This document shows positions 19,203-29,600 of a stretch of 64,000 bases of DNA, piece by piece. This DNA comes from Oncomelania hupensis (taxonomy: Eukaryota > Mollusca > Gastropoda > Littorinimorpha > Pomatiopsidae), in assembly GCA_036898135.1 (NCBI GenBank), contig CM072511.1:26737564-26801563 (forward strand). The letters run 5' to 3'. Within the stretch, counting starts at the first letter, position 1. Each line of letters opens with the position of its first letter. A model generated the notes under the pieces. It did no database searches and was not told the DNA's origin. It was given only the letters and a program-made list of their open reading frames with translations. The translations under genes and the position numbers were made by a program.

Positions 19203-19360
19203 GTAAGTAAGTTCTTTTATAATTTAATTATTGTAAGTTATAAGTTTTTTTTTTAAGTCGACTTAATTAAGTTAGATGTAAGTAAGTAAGTTCTTTTATA
19301 ATTTAATTATTGTAAGTTATAAGTTTTTTTAAAAGTCGACTTAATTAAGTTAGATGTAAG
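19197..19360 (+). repeat. 79-bp tandem duplication between convergent genes
   Basis: The unit at 19197-19275 is repeated at 19276-19353 with only T-run length and one or two base differences. A partial third copy (ATGTAAGT) follows. Each unit ends in AAGTCGACTTAATTAAGTT, containing the palindromes AAGTCGACTT and ACTTAATTAAGT. It fills the space between the ATPase stop and the integrase stop, where transcription from both sides must end. Confidence 0.9.
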
Positions 19361-19418
19361 TCACTAAGTCAAAAAAAAAGGTTGAAGTTAAGTAATAGTG
19401 GTGATGATTATAGTTCAT

Positions 19419-20384
19419 TTATCTTAATGGCACTGTGTCTGGTGGAACAATCTGAAGTTCTTCTTTTACAAAGTTTCTTTGTGGTGTTCTACGATCGCTT
19501 CTCGGTCTTAAATAATATACAGGCGGATCAGTAGATAATGCTCTGTCAACTTCATAAACGCTTAATGACCAAATTGGGTCTGTAGCTCGCCTTCTAGTGT
19601 CATTAGCAACTTCTCCAGGCTGATAAAGGTATCTAACAGTTTTGTTTATCAAAGTTAGATCCGGCTGACCAGGCTTTGAAACGGCAACAACAATCTGTTT
19701 CTTTTTAATAGCCTCAACTGGTTTTAATCCTGTAACTTTGGTTGGTTCTGAATTCATTTCCCTTAAAACTCGAGGCAGCCTAACAACCCATTCTGTATTA
19801 GTGGTTTCAGTAAAGAGTTCCTTTGAATACTGATAAGTGAATAATCTTTCTGCCAGTTGCCGATTAAAGTTTTCTACAATACCCTGTGATCTGTGCAATC
19901 CAACAACTCCTCTTCTAACAGTTACATTATGTTTTAACAAAAGCTGGTTAACAGCTCCTTTGAATTCAGACCCTTCATCGCATTGAATAAGTCTAGGGAA
20001 CCTTAGAGGCCCTCTTGAATAAATTGCATTTAAGGCTTGAGCGACCTCAGCAGAATTTTTAGTCCTAAGAGCATGAGCGTCTTTAAACCTGGTAGCTATA
20101 TCAATAACAGTAAGGGCATACCTGTATTTCTTTCTATATATTTTGTCATGGGGAAGATATAACAAATCTATTTGATGTGTGTCATTTGGTCTGGAGTTTT
20201 CAAATTTTGGTCTTATTATTTTCTTCGGGGGTGGAAGATAAATTTGCCATACAGCTTGCTTCGATAACCATTGTTTAACTACGTTTGCTGACAAGCCAGT
20301 CTTTTCTACTAGTTTATTAACTGCCGTCATCCCTTTCCAATATCCGGATTGAGAATAATATAATCTAGACAAACGCGAAGTCAT
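19419..20384 (-). CDS. Retroviral-type DDE integrase (rve)
   Basis: 321 residues starting MTSRLSRLYYS. The N-terminal helical region (about 1-60) is followed by the catalytic core with D73 (HQIDLLYLP), D136 (QCDEGSEF) and E171 (GIVENFNRQL), a D-x62-D-x34-E arrangement. A C-terminal SH3/chromo-like region with RATDPIWSLSVYEVD follows. All three acidic residues are intact. The enzyme would process the element's terminal repeats and join them to host DNA, leaving a short duplication. It is minus-strand and follows the 141-aa gene with a 3-bp gap. The start context is TAAATAAAATATG. Confidence 0.93.
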   Translation of the reverse strand: MTSRLSRLYYSQSGYWKGMTAVNKLVEKTGLSANVVKQWLSKQAVWQIYLPPPKKIIRPKFENSRPNDTHQIDLLYLPHDKIYRKKYRYALTVIDIATRFKDAHALRTKNSAEVAQALNAIYSRGPLRFPRLIQCDEGSEFKGAVNQLLLKHNVTVRRGVVGLHRSQGIVENFNRQLAERLFTYQYSKELFTETTNTEWVVRLPRVLREMNSEPTKVTGLKPVEAIKKKQIVVAVSKPGQPDLTLINKTVRYLYQPGEVANDTRRRATDPIWSLSVYEVDRALSTDPPVYYLRPRSDRRTPQRNFVKEELQIVPPDTVPLR

Positions 20385-20387
20385 ATT

Positions 20388-20813
20388 TTATTTAGATTTA
20401 TATTTTTGTTTAACGAGGTAATAAACTACTGTTATTCCAAACACAATTAAAATTAATTCTCCGGTTTCTGACATTGTAGGTGCAATGTTAGGTGTGTAGT
20501 AATCGGATAACACTGGCTGCTTTAATGAAGGTAGTGTTGTGCCAGTGAATAAATAATATTGGTGCAAAGCTTCATCAACGTCTTCAAATGTTTTATCAGC
20601 ATGACCTTCTTCTTTCAATCTTTTATTAACAAAATCAAGCTGCATTAGTCTGTTTTTCTCGTATTCAGCCTGATCTTGTTGTAATTTTTCCATTGCTAAG
20701 TTATGCCGTTTTGATTCTTCTTTACTGTCCAGTTTTGAAAACAAATAATTTGATCCTGAAAAGGCTAAGGCGTTGACAGCAGCAGAACCAAGCACCATTG
20801 CAGCACCAGCCAT
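20388..20813 (-). CDS. Uncharacterised small membrane protein upstream of integrase, 141 aa
   Basis: It starts MAGAAMVLGSAAVNALAFSG, a hydrophobic N-terminus. A charged coiled-coil segment follows (ESKRHNLAMEKLQQDQAEYEKNR..., over residues 34-70). A conserved-looking HADKTFEDVDEALHQYY region lies about 71-88, and a C-terminal membrane helix (LILIVFGITVVYYLV) ends in a KQKYKSK basic tail. I remember similar proteins beside integrases in invertebrate elements but cannot name a function. It lies immediately upstream of the integrase (3-bp gap), probably on one transcript. Confidence 0.8.
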   Translation of the reverse strand: MAGAAMVLGSAAVNALAFSGSNYLFSKLDSKEESKRHNLAMEKLQQDQAEYEKNRLMQLDFVNKRLKEEGHADKTFEDVDEALHQYYLFTGTTLPSLKQPVLSDYYTPNIAPTMSETGELILIVFGITVVYYLVKQKYKSK

Positions 20814-20849
20814 TTTTTAATTTAGTTTTTTATTTTATTTGTATTTAAA
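20814..20849. promoter_or_regulatory. Divergent start-proximal promoter 3
   Basis: 36 bp of almost pure A/T between two divergent ATGs, with T-runs and GTATTTAAAATG next to the plus-strand start and AATTAAAAAATG next to the minus-strand start. Confidence 0.55.
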
Positions 20850-21377
20850 ATGAATTGTGATGACTTGTTAATGCAAGAAGCTATTAATGTTACAGTTACA
20901 GGTGTTGACAATGAGAAAAGAGACAGGCTGGTTGCATTAGTAGCTTCCGGAAAGTCAAAGTATTATCTCGGTGTTGACTTAACACCTGAACAAGTGCAAA
21001 GACTGAGGCCAGAAGAGATCATTATATTACATAATAAATATGATAAAGTTCTCGGCGCTTTAATGGTTAAGAGTTTAGGGCGTTCGATTGTGAAATTATA
21101 TACCAAAGCCGTGTCGGCCTTTGTTACTTTAGATTGTGAGAATGATTTATTTGATGATTTGATTAAAGATCCAGTTATTGTTAATGGGATTAGTGAGGCA
21201 TCAAGAAATTTGTATTATAAGTTTGGAAGCTTGTTGACCCCATTTTCAGCCGGGCTAATTACTTTTCAACACATAAATTTCTCTGCTATTAAAAATGGAC
21301 TCTTCCAATCCGGAGATGGAGAAGGAGATGGAGGTGAAGAATTCAGAGAATCAACAGAACCCAGTGACAGTCACTAA
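20850..21377 (+). CDS. Uncharacterised protein, 175 aa
   Basis: It starts MNCDDLLMQEAIN. A helical region with LTPEQVQRLRPEEIIILHNKY (over about 44-64) is followed by KVLGALMVKSLGRSIVKLY and, near the end, LYYKFGSLLTPFSAGL. The last 25 residues are acidic and Gly-rich. The family appears in my memory as a conserved hypothetical of related invertebrate elements. Its final 83 bp overlap the next gene in a different frame, and the next gene's start box lies inside this coding sequence. Confidence 0.8.
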   Translation: MNCDDLLMQEAINVTVTGVDNEKRDRLVALVASGKSKYYLGVDLTPEQVQRLRPEEIIILHNKYDKVLGALMVKSLGRSIVKLYTKAVSAFVTLDCENDLFDDLIKDPVIVNGISEASRNLYYKFGSLLTPFSAGLITFQHINFSAIKNGLFQSGDGEGDGGEEFRESTEPSDSH

Positions 21378-21741
21378 ACAAAAGAGCCCAGGAAGAATTG
21401 CAGCTGGAAAGAAGTTAGCAGAATTTAACAAGTTACATAGATGGAACAGACAAACAAAAGCAAACATATTAGGAAAAAAGGAATCACCAAAAGAAGAAAC
21501 AATAATGCAACAAACATTAACAACAAATAAAGAAGAACCAATACAACCAATACAACCAGTACAATCTTCAAATAACATATATTATTTATGTATAGCCGGT
21601 GTAGTGGGTGCAAGTGGGTACATAATATATAAATACCGCCAAGGAAAAAAGAAACAGAAACCCTCAAAACCACTTGTAGAAAAAGAAATTGAATTATCTC
21701 CATCGTTGAAGCCATCATTAGATGTGTTTTCAATGCAGTAA
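21295..21741 (+). CDS. Basic single-membrane-segment protein, 148 aa
   Basis: It starts MDSSNPEMEKEM. A basic segment KSPGRIAAGKKLAEFNKLHR (about 29-48) is followed by a polar Gln/Pro linker (PIQPIQPVQSS). A transmembrane helix (IYYLCIAGVVGASGYIIY, about 94-111), a KYRQGKKKQK stop-transfer cluster and a charged tail come after. The start is supported by CTATTAAAAATGG, the shared start box, embedded in the upstream gene. Role unknown; the layout suits a virion membrane or core-linked protein. Confidence 0.8.
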   Translation: MDSSNPEMEKEMEVKNSENQQNPVTVTKQKSPGRIAAGKKLAEFNKLHRWNRQTKANILGKKESPKEETIMQQTLTTNKEEPIQPIQPVQSSNNIYYLCIAGVVGASGYIIYKYRQGKKKQKPSKPLVEKEIELSPSLKPSLDVFSMQ

Positions 21742-21776
21742 TAATTTATTATTATTTTTTTTATTATATATAAAAA

Positions 21777-22013
21777 ATGAGTGTACCATATGAACAAACA
21801 ATTGTAAATCTTGGATACCATAGTGTTGTCTTAGTGGGCTTAAATACAGCTTATGCTATGATTGCAAAATCTCTTTTAAAAATGAAACCTATTGAATTAG
21901 GAAAAATGGATCTTTCAGATGCTGGTAAACTGGTTGGTATCTTTTCATTATCGTTATTTACTCGGGACTATCTTGTTAAACAAAAGATCATTCCAGCAGA
22001 TATTAATGTGTAA
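21777..22013 (+). CDS. Small two-helix membrane protein, 78 aa
   Basis: It starts MSVPYEQTIVNLGYHS. Two hydrophobic segments (VVLVGLNTAYAMIA about 17-30; AGKLVGIFSLSLFT about 49-62) flank a Lys-rich loop with IELGKMDLSD, and the protein ends KQKIIPADINV. It is preceded by a T-run and TTATATATAAAAAATG, the same start arrangement as its neighbours, which supports it as a real gene despite its size. It is the last gene before the right terminal repeat. Confidence 0.75.
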   Translation: MSVPYEQTIVNLGYHSVVLVGLNTAYAMIAKSLLKMKPIELGKMDLSDAGKLVGIFSLSLFTRDYLVKQKIIPADINV

Positions 22014-22058
22014 TGTTATACAACCATAATGTAGAAATGTTGTAATTTTTTTTGTTTT

Positions 22059-22230
22059 AACCAAAGACGCAAGACTACGAATATATATTATATTTAGCAA
22101 ATTGCGGATTTCCAGAGTGCTTTGGAGCGCTTTTTAAAAAGCTCATAAAACAGCCATTATATTGCAATAAAAGGCCTCCTTTAGTAACTCTATGAGCTTT
22201 GGGGGCTCAGAGCCCATTATTGCTATCTCT
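22059..22230 (-). repeat. Right inverted terminal repeat of the element
   Basis: About 172 bp, matching the left repeat in two blocks (22174-22230 and 22059-22101) around 72 bp unique to this copy. The unique part together with its flank contains a small inverted repeat: AAAGCTCAT near 22138 pairs with ATGAGCTTT near 22193. Confidence 0.92.
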
Positions 22231-22235
22231 AAACT
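22231..22235. repeat. Target-site duplication AAACT (right copy)
   Basis: Identical to 8248-8252, directly abutting the right terminal repeat. Confidence 0.7.
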
Positions 22236-22629
22236 GCATGAAAGGAAGAAAGGAATGAGGCACTCTCAACAAAGTAAGTATGAAGTGTGTGTAATGTTCA
22301 AGTGCGTGAAAGAAATAAAGAAACAAAAAGAATGGAGTGCAGCAGAGAAAAGGGATGGGGTGGGGTCCGTGCAAGAAAGAAAGAAAGTAAAAAAGAAAGA
22401 AAAAATGGCATGTATACCCGGGTATTCAACCACTTGGGTTTAAAGAGTTCAGAATGAATAATGAAGTGCACAGCCTACAATTAATTAGCTTACATCATCA
22501 ATGCGGAAACGTTAGTTACTTAGTACATTGAAATGTAATCCTTAGAAGTGTGTACAGTACTGATCAGTGTACAAAACGATAATCATTGTGTATGAAAATA
22601 AATGAAGAGTTTTAGCAAGCAGTACTGAC
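22236..22629 (-). other. groucho intron 5, segment right of the element
   Basis: Host intron between the element and the exon 5 donor. It is purine-rich (GAAAGAAAG-type) around 22300-22410 on the plus strand. No gene seen. Confidence 0.8.
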
Positions 22630-22692
22630 CTCTTGTGATAAGAAAGGGATGACCTGGGCACAGATTGCGTTGAGTCGTTTGGCAATCTCCGT
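22630..22692 (-). CDS. gro/TLE: Groucho/TLE co-repressor, exon 5 (Q domain)
   Basis: A 63-nt phase-0 exon encoding TEIAKRLNAICAQVIPFLSQE, here divided as TEIAKRLNAIC + AQVIPFLSQE. It is a hallmark of the second Q-domain amphipathic helix of Groucho/TLE, needed for tetramerisation. Acceptor TTCAG, donor GAG|GTCAGTA (a slightly unusual +3 C). It is immediately upstream, in gene sense, of the intron that carries the element. Confidence 0.96.
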
Positions 22693-25600
22693 CTGAAATA
22701 CCACAAGGCTTGTCAGTCAATACTTTAAAAATTAATGTTCCCCCATTTTTACTATCGTTACACTTCGAATACACGGTATGTTTAACAAATCAACATTCAT
22801 GTCTAACACAAACCTCTGACGGATTTACCATCAAAGATTGTAAAAAGTAAAAGTCCATTAAACCCATTAAGAAACTAAACGAAGTATAACAAAGACCGTA
22901 TAGTGCCGGGACAGTAAAACAAACCACCCCTGCGAGCAGAACCTCCTCCTCCTCTCCTCCCCCTCCCCCCTCCCATTCACTTAAACTTGTTCACGTCACA
23001 TTAGCAAAGATTAATCAGTAAAACAGTAAAAGCACTGTCAACATCCTACACTGTGTGCAGCTCATTAAATGATAATACGAAGAAGGAAAACAAGAGACAA
23101 AGAGTTCAGGGCTTTTAATCCGTGTCAACACAAGGTTGCCAGTATCGATCAGTGCCTGTGGTGATTGCACAAGTTATCAGTTGATCGGAGCTGTCGGATT
23201 TCATGAGCACTCGGCCTATCTCGCTCTCTCCACTCCGCTATCACCACCAAAGACACGAAAGACCAAACGTACCAGATCCCAGACTGCTGCACAGGAAATG
23301 CTAAGCTCTTTATAGTTCAACCTGTCAGCATCACCATCATTATTTTCAAATCATCCCGACATGGTGTATATGGAATGGGAGGGTGGAAGGGAGAGGTCGG
23401 TGGGAGAGGAGGGGGTGTTTGTGTTTATCCTCGAGCCTCGACATTTATCGGCAGGACAATCTGTCCACAGCCGACAGTAAACTGGGCTAGGGTGGATTGA
23501 ATGAGAGGAAATGTTAAAAGACAAAAAGCGCTGGTTGTTTGTGTAGCGACGTCACACAACAGTGGTCGTGTCATCAGTGCAGGTTGCGGAACAAGGCGCA
23601 AAGATGGAGTTTATTTGGCCAGCAGCCTGGCACACAGCATCCCGCTGTTTGTCTTGCCCGTGCCTGGACACCCTGTGGCCTGCCATCGACCAGCGTCGCT
23701 TCAGTCAATATTGGCATCCAGCGGGCCCGCAGATAGCGTACACAACTACAACCCTCAACTGCGCGCCAAATACGTGTTGACCAGCACATACTTCCCATAA
23801 TAAGACAGTGGAATCCCACCCGGGGTCACGCACCCAGGGAAGCTCTTTGCGTCTAATTGAGGCCCACAGTCAGCTCACGCCAAACAGACCTACGCACACA
23901 TTACCTCGTATCGCTGTTCACACACTCCCGAACTGTATACAAGTACCGTTACCATAGCAGGCACACTCAGCACATTCAAATACCTGTCTATTACCTCATG
24001 ACCAATTGGTTGGAGTGTTAACACTACAGACGGTCCACATCTGTCCAAATACAACCTTCACTGTACGCTACTTCCTGCTTAACCTTTCGTTTGATAGTAT
24101 AGTATATCGGGTGTAAGAATAGTAGCTCGCGACAGAACGAGCAAAAGACGCGTACCTATGACAATGTCAATCACATCTGCCAGTGGAAACACAAGAGGGA
24201 CCCGATAAAACAAACCAACAGACTCCAAGCACTGGCGTCCCACAGTCAATAAGTAGGTGATTCAAATCAACAATGAACATCTAGTAGTCAATGTTATCAA
24301 ATATGAAAAGAATTCAAAAGATTTAAAAAGGCCCACTTCGACCAAGCCTTTTGACAAATTCTTGTAATTTTTACAACGAGTGTTGCCCCATTGAAAAAAT
24401 AAGCTTACCAAAACAAAAATAACTCGAAAATATAGTTTTGTTAAAATGAATTAATTCCGTTGTTTTTTGTGCCTGTAAATAGCAACACAAGTCAGTGGGC
24501 TAGCCAACCGACAGCAGCTACCAAAGCCTGTTAGAGAACGAACCCGTTTGAAAAAATGCTCCTCAGGTTTTTCGTTGTAGGTTGATAAAGCCGCGTGGTT
24601 CACCCAGAAATAGGGTCAAAGGTGTCAAAGACTATGGTGTCGATGTACCGTTTAAAACATGGGAACTCACTCCCTGTCAGAACCAACATTCAAACTTTAG
24701 CAGTTGGTTTGAGCAACGAAAGCCCGCTTTATCATTGTGTAATGTGATAACAATGTGAATTTTAGGGTAAACCCGTTTTCGCCAAAGTAAACAAAGCCTT
24801 CGAAATGGGGCCTTTTAAACAAACCATTAAAGACAAAATTCGTCCCCCCCAAAAAAAGAGCTTACGAGTACAAACAAAAACTATGGTAAATATGATACCC
24901 CGCAACTTTGGACAGCGAGAGTTATTTATACAAATACGATCTTGGTGTGGAATTTGTGCACAGCAAACCTGATCACCCAAAGAGCGGCAAGGGCTCAAGG
25001 GCCCCGCTATTATTCAGTACAACATTTGACGTGTTTTGAGGGAAAACGCTGGTATCAATATTGACCTGTTATCCTTGCCAATACATGGCCTGTTAAACAA
25101 CACCATGTGGCCATACTGTCGGGCCCCACATTGGTCATGTGGACACACAAAACTGACAGCAGTGTGTCAAGTGATACTCAACACCACAGTCGTCGCAAGT
25201 CTATCGCCAATATATAGAACCATCAGAATGGACCTGCCTCGGTAATCAATGCTCTCCGAACAAACATGATCTACACACAATATTAGGTACTACAGCAGAG
25301 CTCATACTGTGCGAACTTACACAATCTGCTCATACTGTGCAAACTTACACAAACTGCAACTTCTGTGTACAATGTAATGTAGTACGACGAAATATTCAAA
25401 ACAAAATATATTATTGCACAACGTTATCGCTTTTTGCATGCAATCGTCAAACCCAAATCTGGTACAGCTTGAAACATAAGGCCATCACAACAACGGATTC
25501 AGTCGCTGGCACGGAGCAATAAACGCCATACAGCGGCTGACAGAGACAACAGCAATGGTAGGAGGAGAGGGTTTGGAGGAAACGTCCAGATTCCCTACCG

Positions 25601-26558
25601 ACCGCAAACTGCCAAATCATGCCTCGAATTAAGCTCAAAACCAGACTCCAGAAACGAAATGAAATGAAATGTATACACCTCAAAATCAGACCCCCAAATG
25701 AAATGAAATGCATACATTTTACATTTGTAGACAAGGACGATGTCAGAAGGAATCTCAAGACAGTAAGCTTGCTCAGACAGAAGGTCTATTATCCCTCAGT
25801 TGACAGCTCACTGCCTAAGCCGAAACTTTAAAAGGCCAGATAAAGTGTGTATTTGATCGTGTGATGACAGAGGAACCCTGGCCAGCTCGCTTCCTTCCTG
25901 CCTTTGCCTCTTGCCAACTCGTGATGCAAACAGTTTGCTGCTTGGCGTTTTTCTTGCCTCCCCTGGTCTTAGTCCATTTACCCTCGCAGCTTGTCGCTTT
26001 GCTTTCCTCCTCCTGCACAAACACCGGCATCCCCGCTCCCTCTGTGCCGAGAGGGGATGGAGATGCAACTCCTACGTTTCACACCGCGTTTAGTCAACAG
26101 CAGAGGTATTCCTGATGTCTGTCAATACTCGCATCATTGCTTGGTTGTCGCAAACATACTGTTTGTTCCAATCACACTGTTTGGCACAAACACACAGTAT
26201 GTTCCAATCCCCGCGTTCGCAGTCAACACACTCTTTGTCTCAGTTTGTCACAAACACACCATTTGCCGTGAACACACACATCCTGTGACGAGCAAACTTT
26301 TGCCCAAGGTATAAATAAAGTAATAAATAAGAAATACCAAGTAACAGCAACCCCATCATACACTTTCTCGTTGACCTACGACAAATACGCTCAGAACTTA
26401 TTTGCATCATTATTCGAAAAAGTTCAATGAAGCGGCCCTATTATTTCAGAAAGTGGAGAGCCCCGCATCGTCTTTTGTGAGAGAAGACACAAAAGTACAA
26501 TACTTTCTGTTCTTTTTATCTGCCTATATCACGGAACACCAATAATAAAATAACTTAC
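22693..26558 (-). other. groucho intron 4
   Basis: 3.9 kb of intronic DNA. It contains a C/T-rich stretch (22939-22976), a short tandem duplication with CTCATACTGTGC (25290-25350), a GAAATGAAATG repeat (25650-25715) and a loose array of CACAAACACAC-like words (26150-26280). No protein homology is recognised in either strand. Confidence 0.75.
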
Positions 26559-26603
26559 CTGCTTATGCATCTCCACGTTCAGACCGTAAGACATCTCATA
26601 ATA
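26559..26603 (-). CDS. gro/TLE: Groucho/TLE co-repressor, exon 4 (Q domain)
   Basis: A 45-nt phase-0 microexon encoding YYEMSYGLNVEMHKQ, nearly invariant in Groucho/TLE proteins. Acceptor GTTCCAG, donor CAG|GTAAGTT. It joins exon 3 (ending RHYVM) to exon 5 (starting TEIAKRL) in frame, as in other animals. Confidence 0.96.
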
Positions 26604-29600
26604 CTGGAACAAATATAAAAAGAAACATGTTAACCAGCACGATGATAAAAACAACCCATTTCGCTAATTTTCCCCATGAATTTTAAATACCGCAAAAACT
26701 TACAATGCTTACAAAATCCTAAATACTAGTAATTTCGCTGCAACGTTGATATCGCAGCAGATTTATAGTCACTGACAAAGCCGAGAACGTCTCTAAAACC
26801 CACCCATCTCCAGCATACAAAACTGTTTTAAATGAGTACTCAAAAAACCTGCTCTTTAAGACTAGCCAATGCTACAGGAACTTTTCAGAAGAAGCAAAAG
26901 GCACTTACGTGAAGTTTGTGCAACATAAACACACCCAAAATAAAAATTCCCCACAAGGAAAAAAGGCGGGGATGTGATTTTGTGTACATAGATACATTCA
27001 AAACCAGTGTTTAAATAAATCAGGCCTATGGTAAGGCCAGAAAATAAAAATAAAAATCCTCTACATTGAATAGAGGAAGGTGGCTTTGTAACAGAACAAG
27101 ACCAGCGTAGTCTACAGGTTGATGATTATCCTTTATACACAAGAGACAAGCCACAGCTGTTCCAGCAATGAAAACAGACACCGTTTTTACATACCCCAGC
27201 CCATCGTCTATCCTATCTGCTCTATCTGAGCCCTTCCTTCCGGCCCACTCCCCCTACCCCCACTTTCCTATACTCTATCTGATCTTTATTCAATACCGCA
27301 ATCTTCCATCATGCTTTTATGGGTATATATATTTGAACCACACCCACAACCCCAAACCTTCGTCATCCCTTAATTCCGTCCAAGCCTCATTCCCTCGTAA
27401 TGGTTATTCAAATGATAATGGATTGCTCTATCTCTTAAAAAGCGGCTCATTGTGGCATGAGAAAGGGGTTATGGCCCCTACACAAAACAATGAATACTAA
27501 TTAATAGTTATCAATGCGCCACTTCGTTGAGTGAATAAACTTACAAACTTACCGTTAACTACGGATTTTTTTTTAAGGAGGGGTGGAGGGGTGGGGTGAG
27601 AGAGAGAGACAGAGGACGGTGTAAGGGAAGGGGAGAAGTGTGTTCGCTTCAAACTATAACACCTCCTGCAGCAAACCCCAATAATCGGCATCTGCTCTTC
27701 CAACGGCTTGTTTCTCTACTGTCACTATGACAGAAGGACTAGATCCATTCAGAACTTCGCAGTGCGATCCATCGATCGCGCACCAGGGGAACGAGTGGTG
27801 GGTCTCAGATTTTCCAGTGCGTGCTGTGGCAATATTACCTAAAACTAAGCGTGCGCGGCTTAGTAAATCAAAATTAATACCAGATCCGAGACAGTTCTTA
27901 TCAAAGACGCCGAAGTATGGGGGTTGGGTGGGGCTTATTAGAGACGAAGGCTGCCCTTTTAAACTTGCTGGATGTGAACCAAAGGTCGGAAATGGAATGC
28001 AATGGAAAGGGTTAGGGCAGGAGGGCGAGGAGTGTCTGAAAAACATTTTACATAAGGGAAAACGGGAGAGGCGAGAGACGGACGGAAGGTCTAGGCAGAA
28101 AGAAGAGATGGGAGGTAGTTGCCATAAAAATCCAGTCCTGTTTTCTTAGTCTCTTTGCCGAGTGTATTGACACTTGTGAAGTGTTGTTGTCATACCTGTA
28201 AATTGTATAATTTAGCCTCTCGCTTAACATCGTCAATGCAGCGATTGTGTGCAAACAAGACATAAATTACTATCTTTTAGGATTCTAAAAGCTTTCACGA
28301 CACACAATTTTTATTTTTGTTAAATAAACACAAACACCCTCCCCCCCCCCTTTTATTATGTCTATTGTATTTAAATGTCACACGCTAATCATACACTAGA
28401 ACAATTATTGAACTTGCACTAGAACAATAATTATTATTGAAGGAAGACAAAATAATAATTTAGCATTTAATGTGCTAGTAGTTGAAACGGAAATGTGTGC
28501 CATAAAGCATGAAACACAATAAATAAAATATGTTTTAAAAAAATAACATTTAGATTATGCTATTAGGAATAAGGGAACCACCCGTTTAACATAACCGTCT
28601 CATTCATAAACTGAGTGCACAATTCTTCAAAGAATAGTAAGACGGTGTCAAAGAGAAACGCTGTTGCGTTAGATCAACAATCAATACCACCGACATATTA
28701 AGGAGATAACACAGCCGGCGGGTGATAACTCAACACCTTATCAGATAACGTTAGAAAGATAACCCGTGTAAGTAAACGTAGCTAGCTAGTCAATCAACAC
28801 CCGAGATAGTAATATATTTGCTGTTCAGAATGAGAATGAGAATATTTACTGTCCCAAAAAACAGCAAGGAAATTTTTCTCGCAGTGTCTAACAATCTATC
28901 AGTATAAATAATAAAACATCGATTCATTAAAAATCAAAAATCAGAAGCGTCCAAATACACCAATCTTCACTAATCTCAAAGCTCCTTACTGAACTAAAAA
29001 CCAAACCGACCCACTCAGCCTCCCTCCCCTCTTCCCCCAGCTGCTATTAAATCAAAAACATTTAATCGTTTACCGTACTTGAAATATTATTACGGGCTAG
29101 GTAAATTTTATACTGTCCATACAATAAAATGAAAAGTTCGTCTCTTATTTTTTCATACGTGAGTCATTAAAATCTAGCGTTCAATGTATTATTGACACAC
29201 TACCAGCTATATCACTCAGCGGTAGGCCTACTCCATTAACATTTTTGCAGGTCCTCTTCATTAACATAGAAAGATGATCTTAGATAGGTCAATGATGATT
29301 ATAATGAACTCAGATAGATCAGCCCAGCAAAGGGTTGTTTGTCTGGCATGTTTATGCTCAAGAACTACTCAAGTTGCAATTCAGTGGCAGGCTTCAGACG
29401 ATGTGGAGTTTGCCCCATAAGCAGCAAGTGAATCTAAAAGCGCGAGGTAAAAGACAAAGGGGGAGAATTAAATTGCTATAAGGCTCAGCGGGGCAGACTG
29501 TTATGAGACGTTGTGATCGGCTTGGTAATCGGCGGACACAAAGCGGGGCTTAGCGTGCATGACACCGGGGGATTAGGGCCTTACGACCAACCGCCATTTC

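Larger units (their letters stand above)
8253..22230. mobile_element. Polinton/Maverick-like (adintovirus-like) integrated element
   Basis: A 13,978-bp element bounded by inverted terminal repeats and a 5-bp AAACT duplication. It encodes a protein-primed family B DNA polymerase, a DDE integrase, a major capsid protein, an A32/FtsK-type packaging ATPase and nine further genes. That combination defines the Polinton/Maverick and adintovirus group of endogenous dsDNA viruses. Genes are dense, on both strands, with divergent promoters of 22-36 bp. Only the polymerase is damaged (no 5' part). I recognise no adenain-like maturation protease. It is inserted in intron 5 of groucho, whose sense strand is minus. 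Confidence 0.93.

Noticed and set aside
21351..21821. Several hydrophobic minus-strand frames opposite the 148-aa gene
   Set aside because: Antisense shadows of A-rich coding sequence; no start box.
27727..28149. 140-codon plus-strand frame in groucho intron 3, with an overlapping antisense frame
   Set aside because: No domain recognised, low-complexity charged end, and no start or splice context; chance frame.
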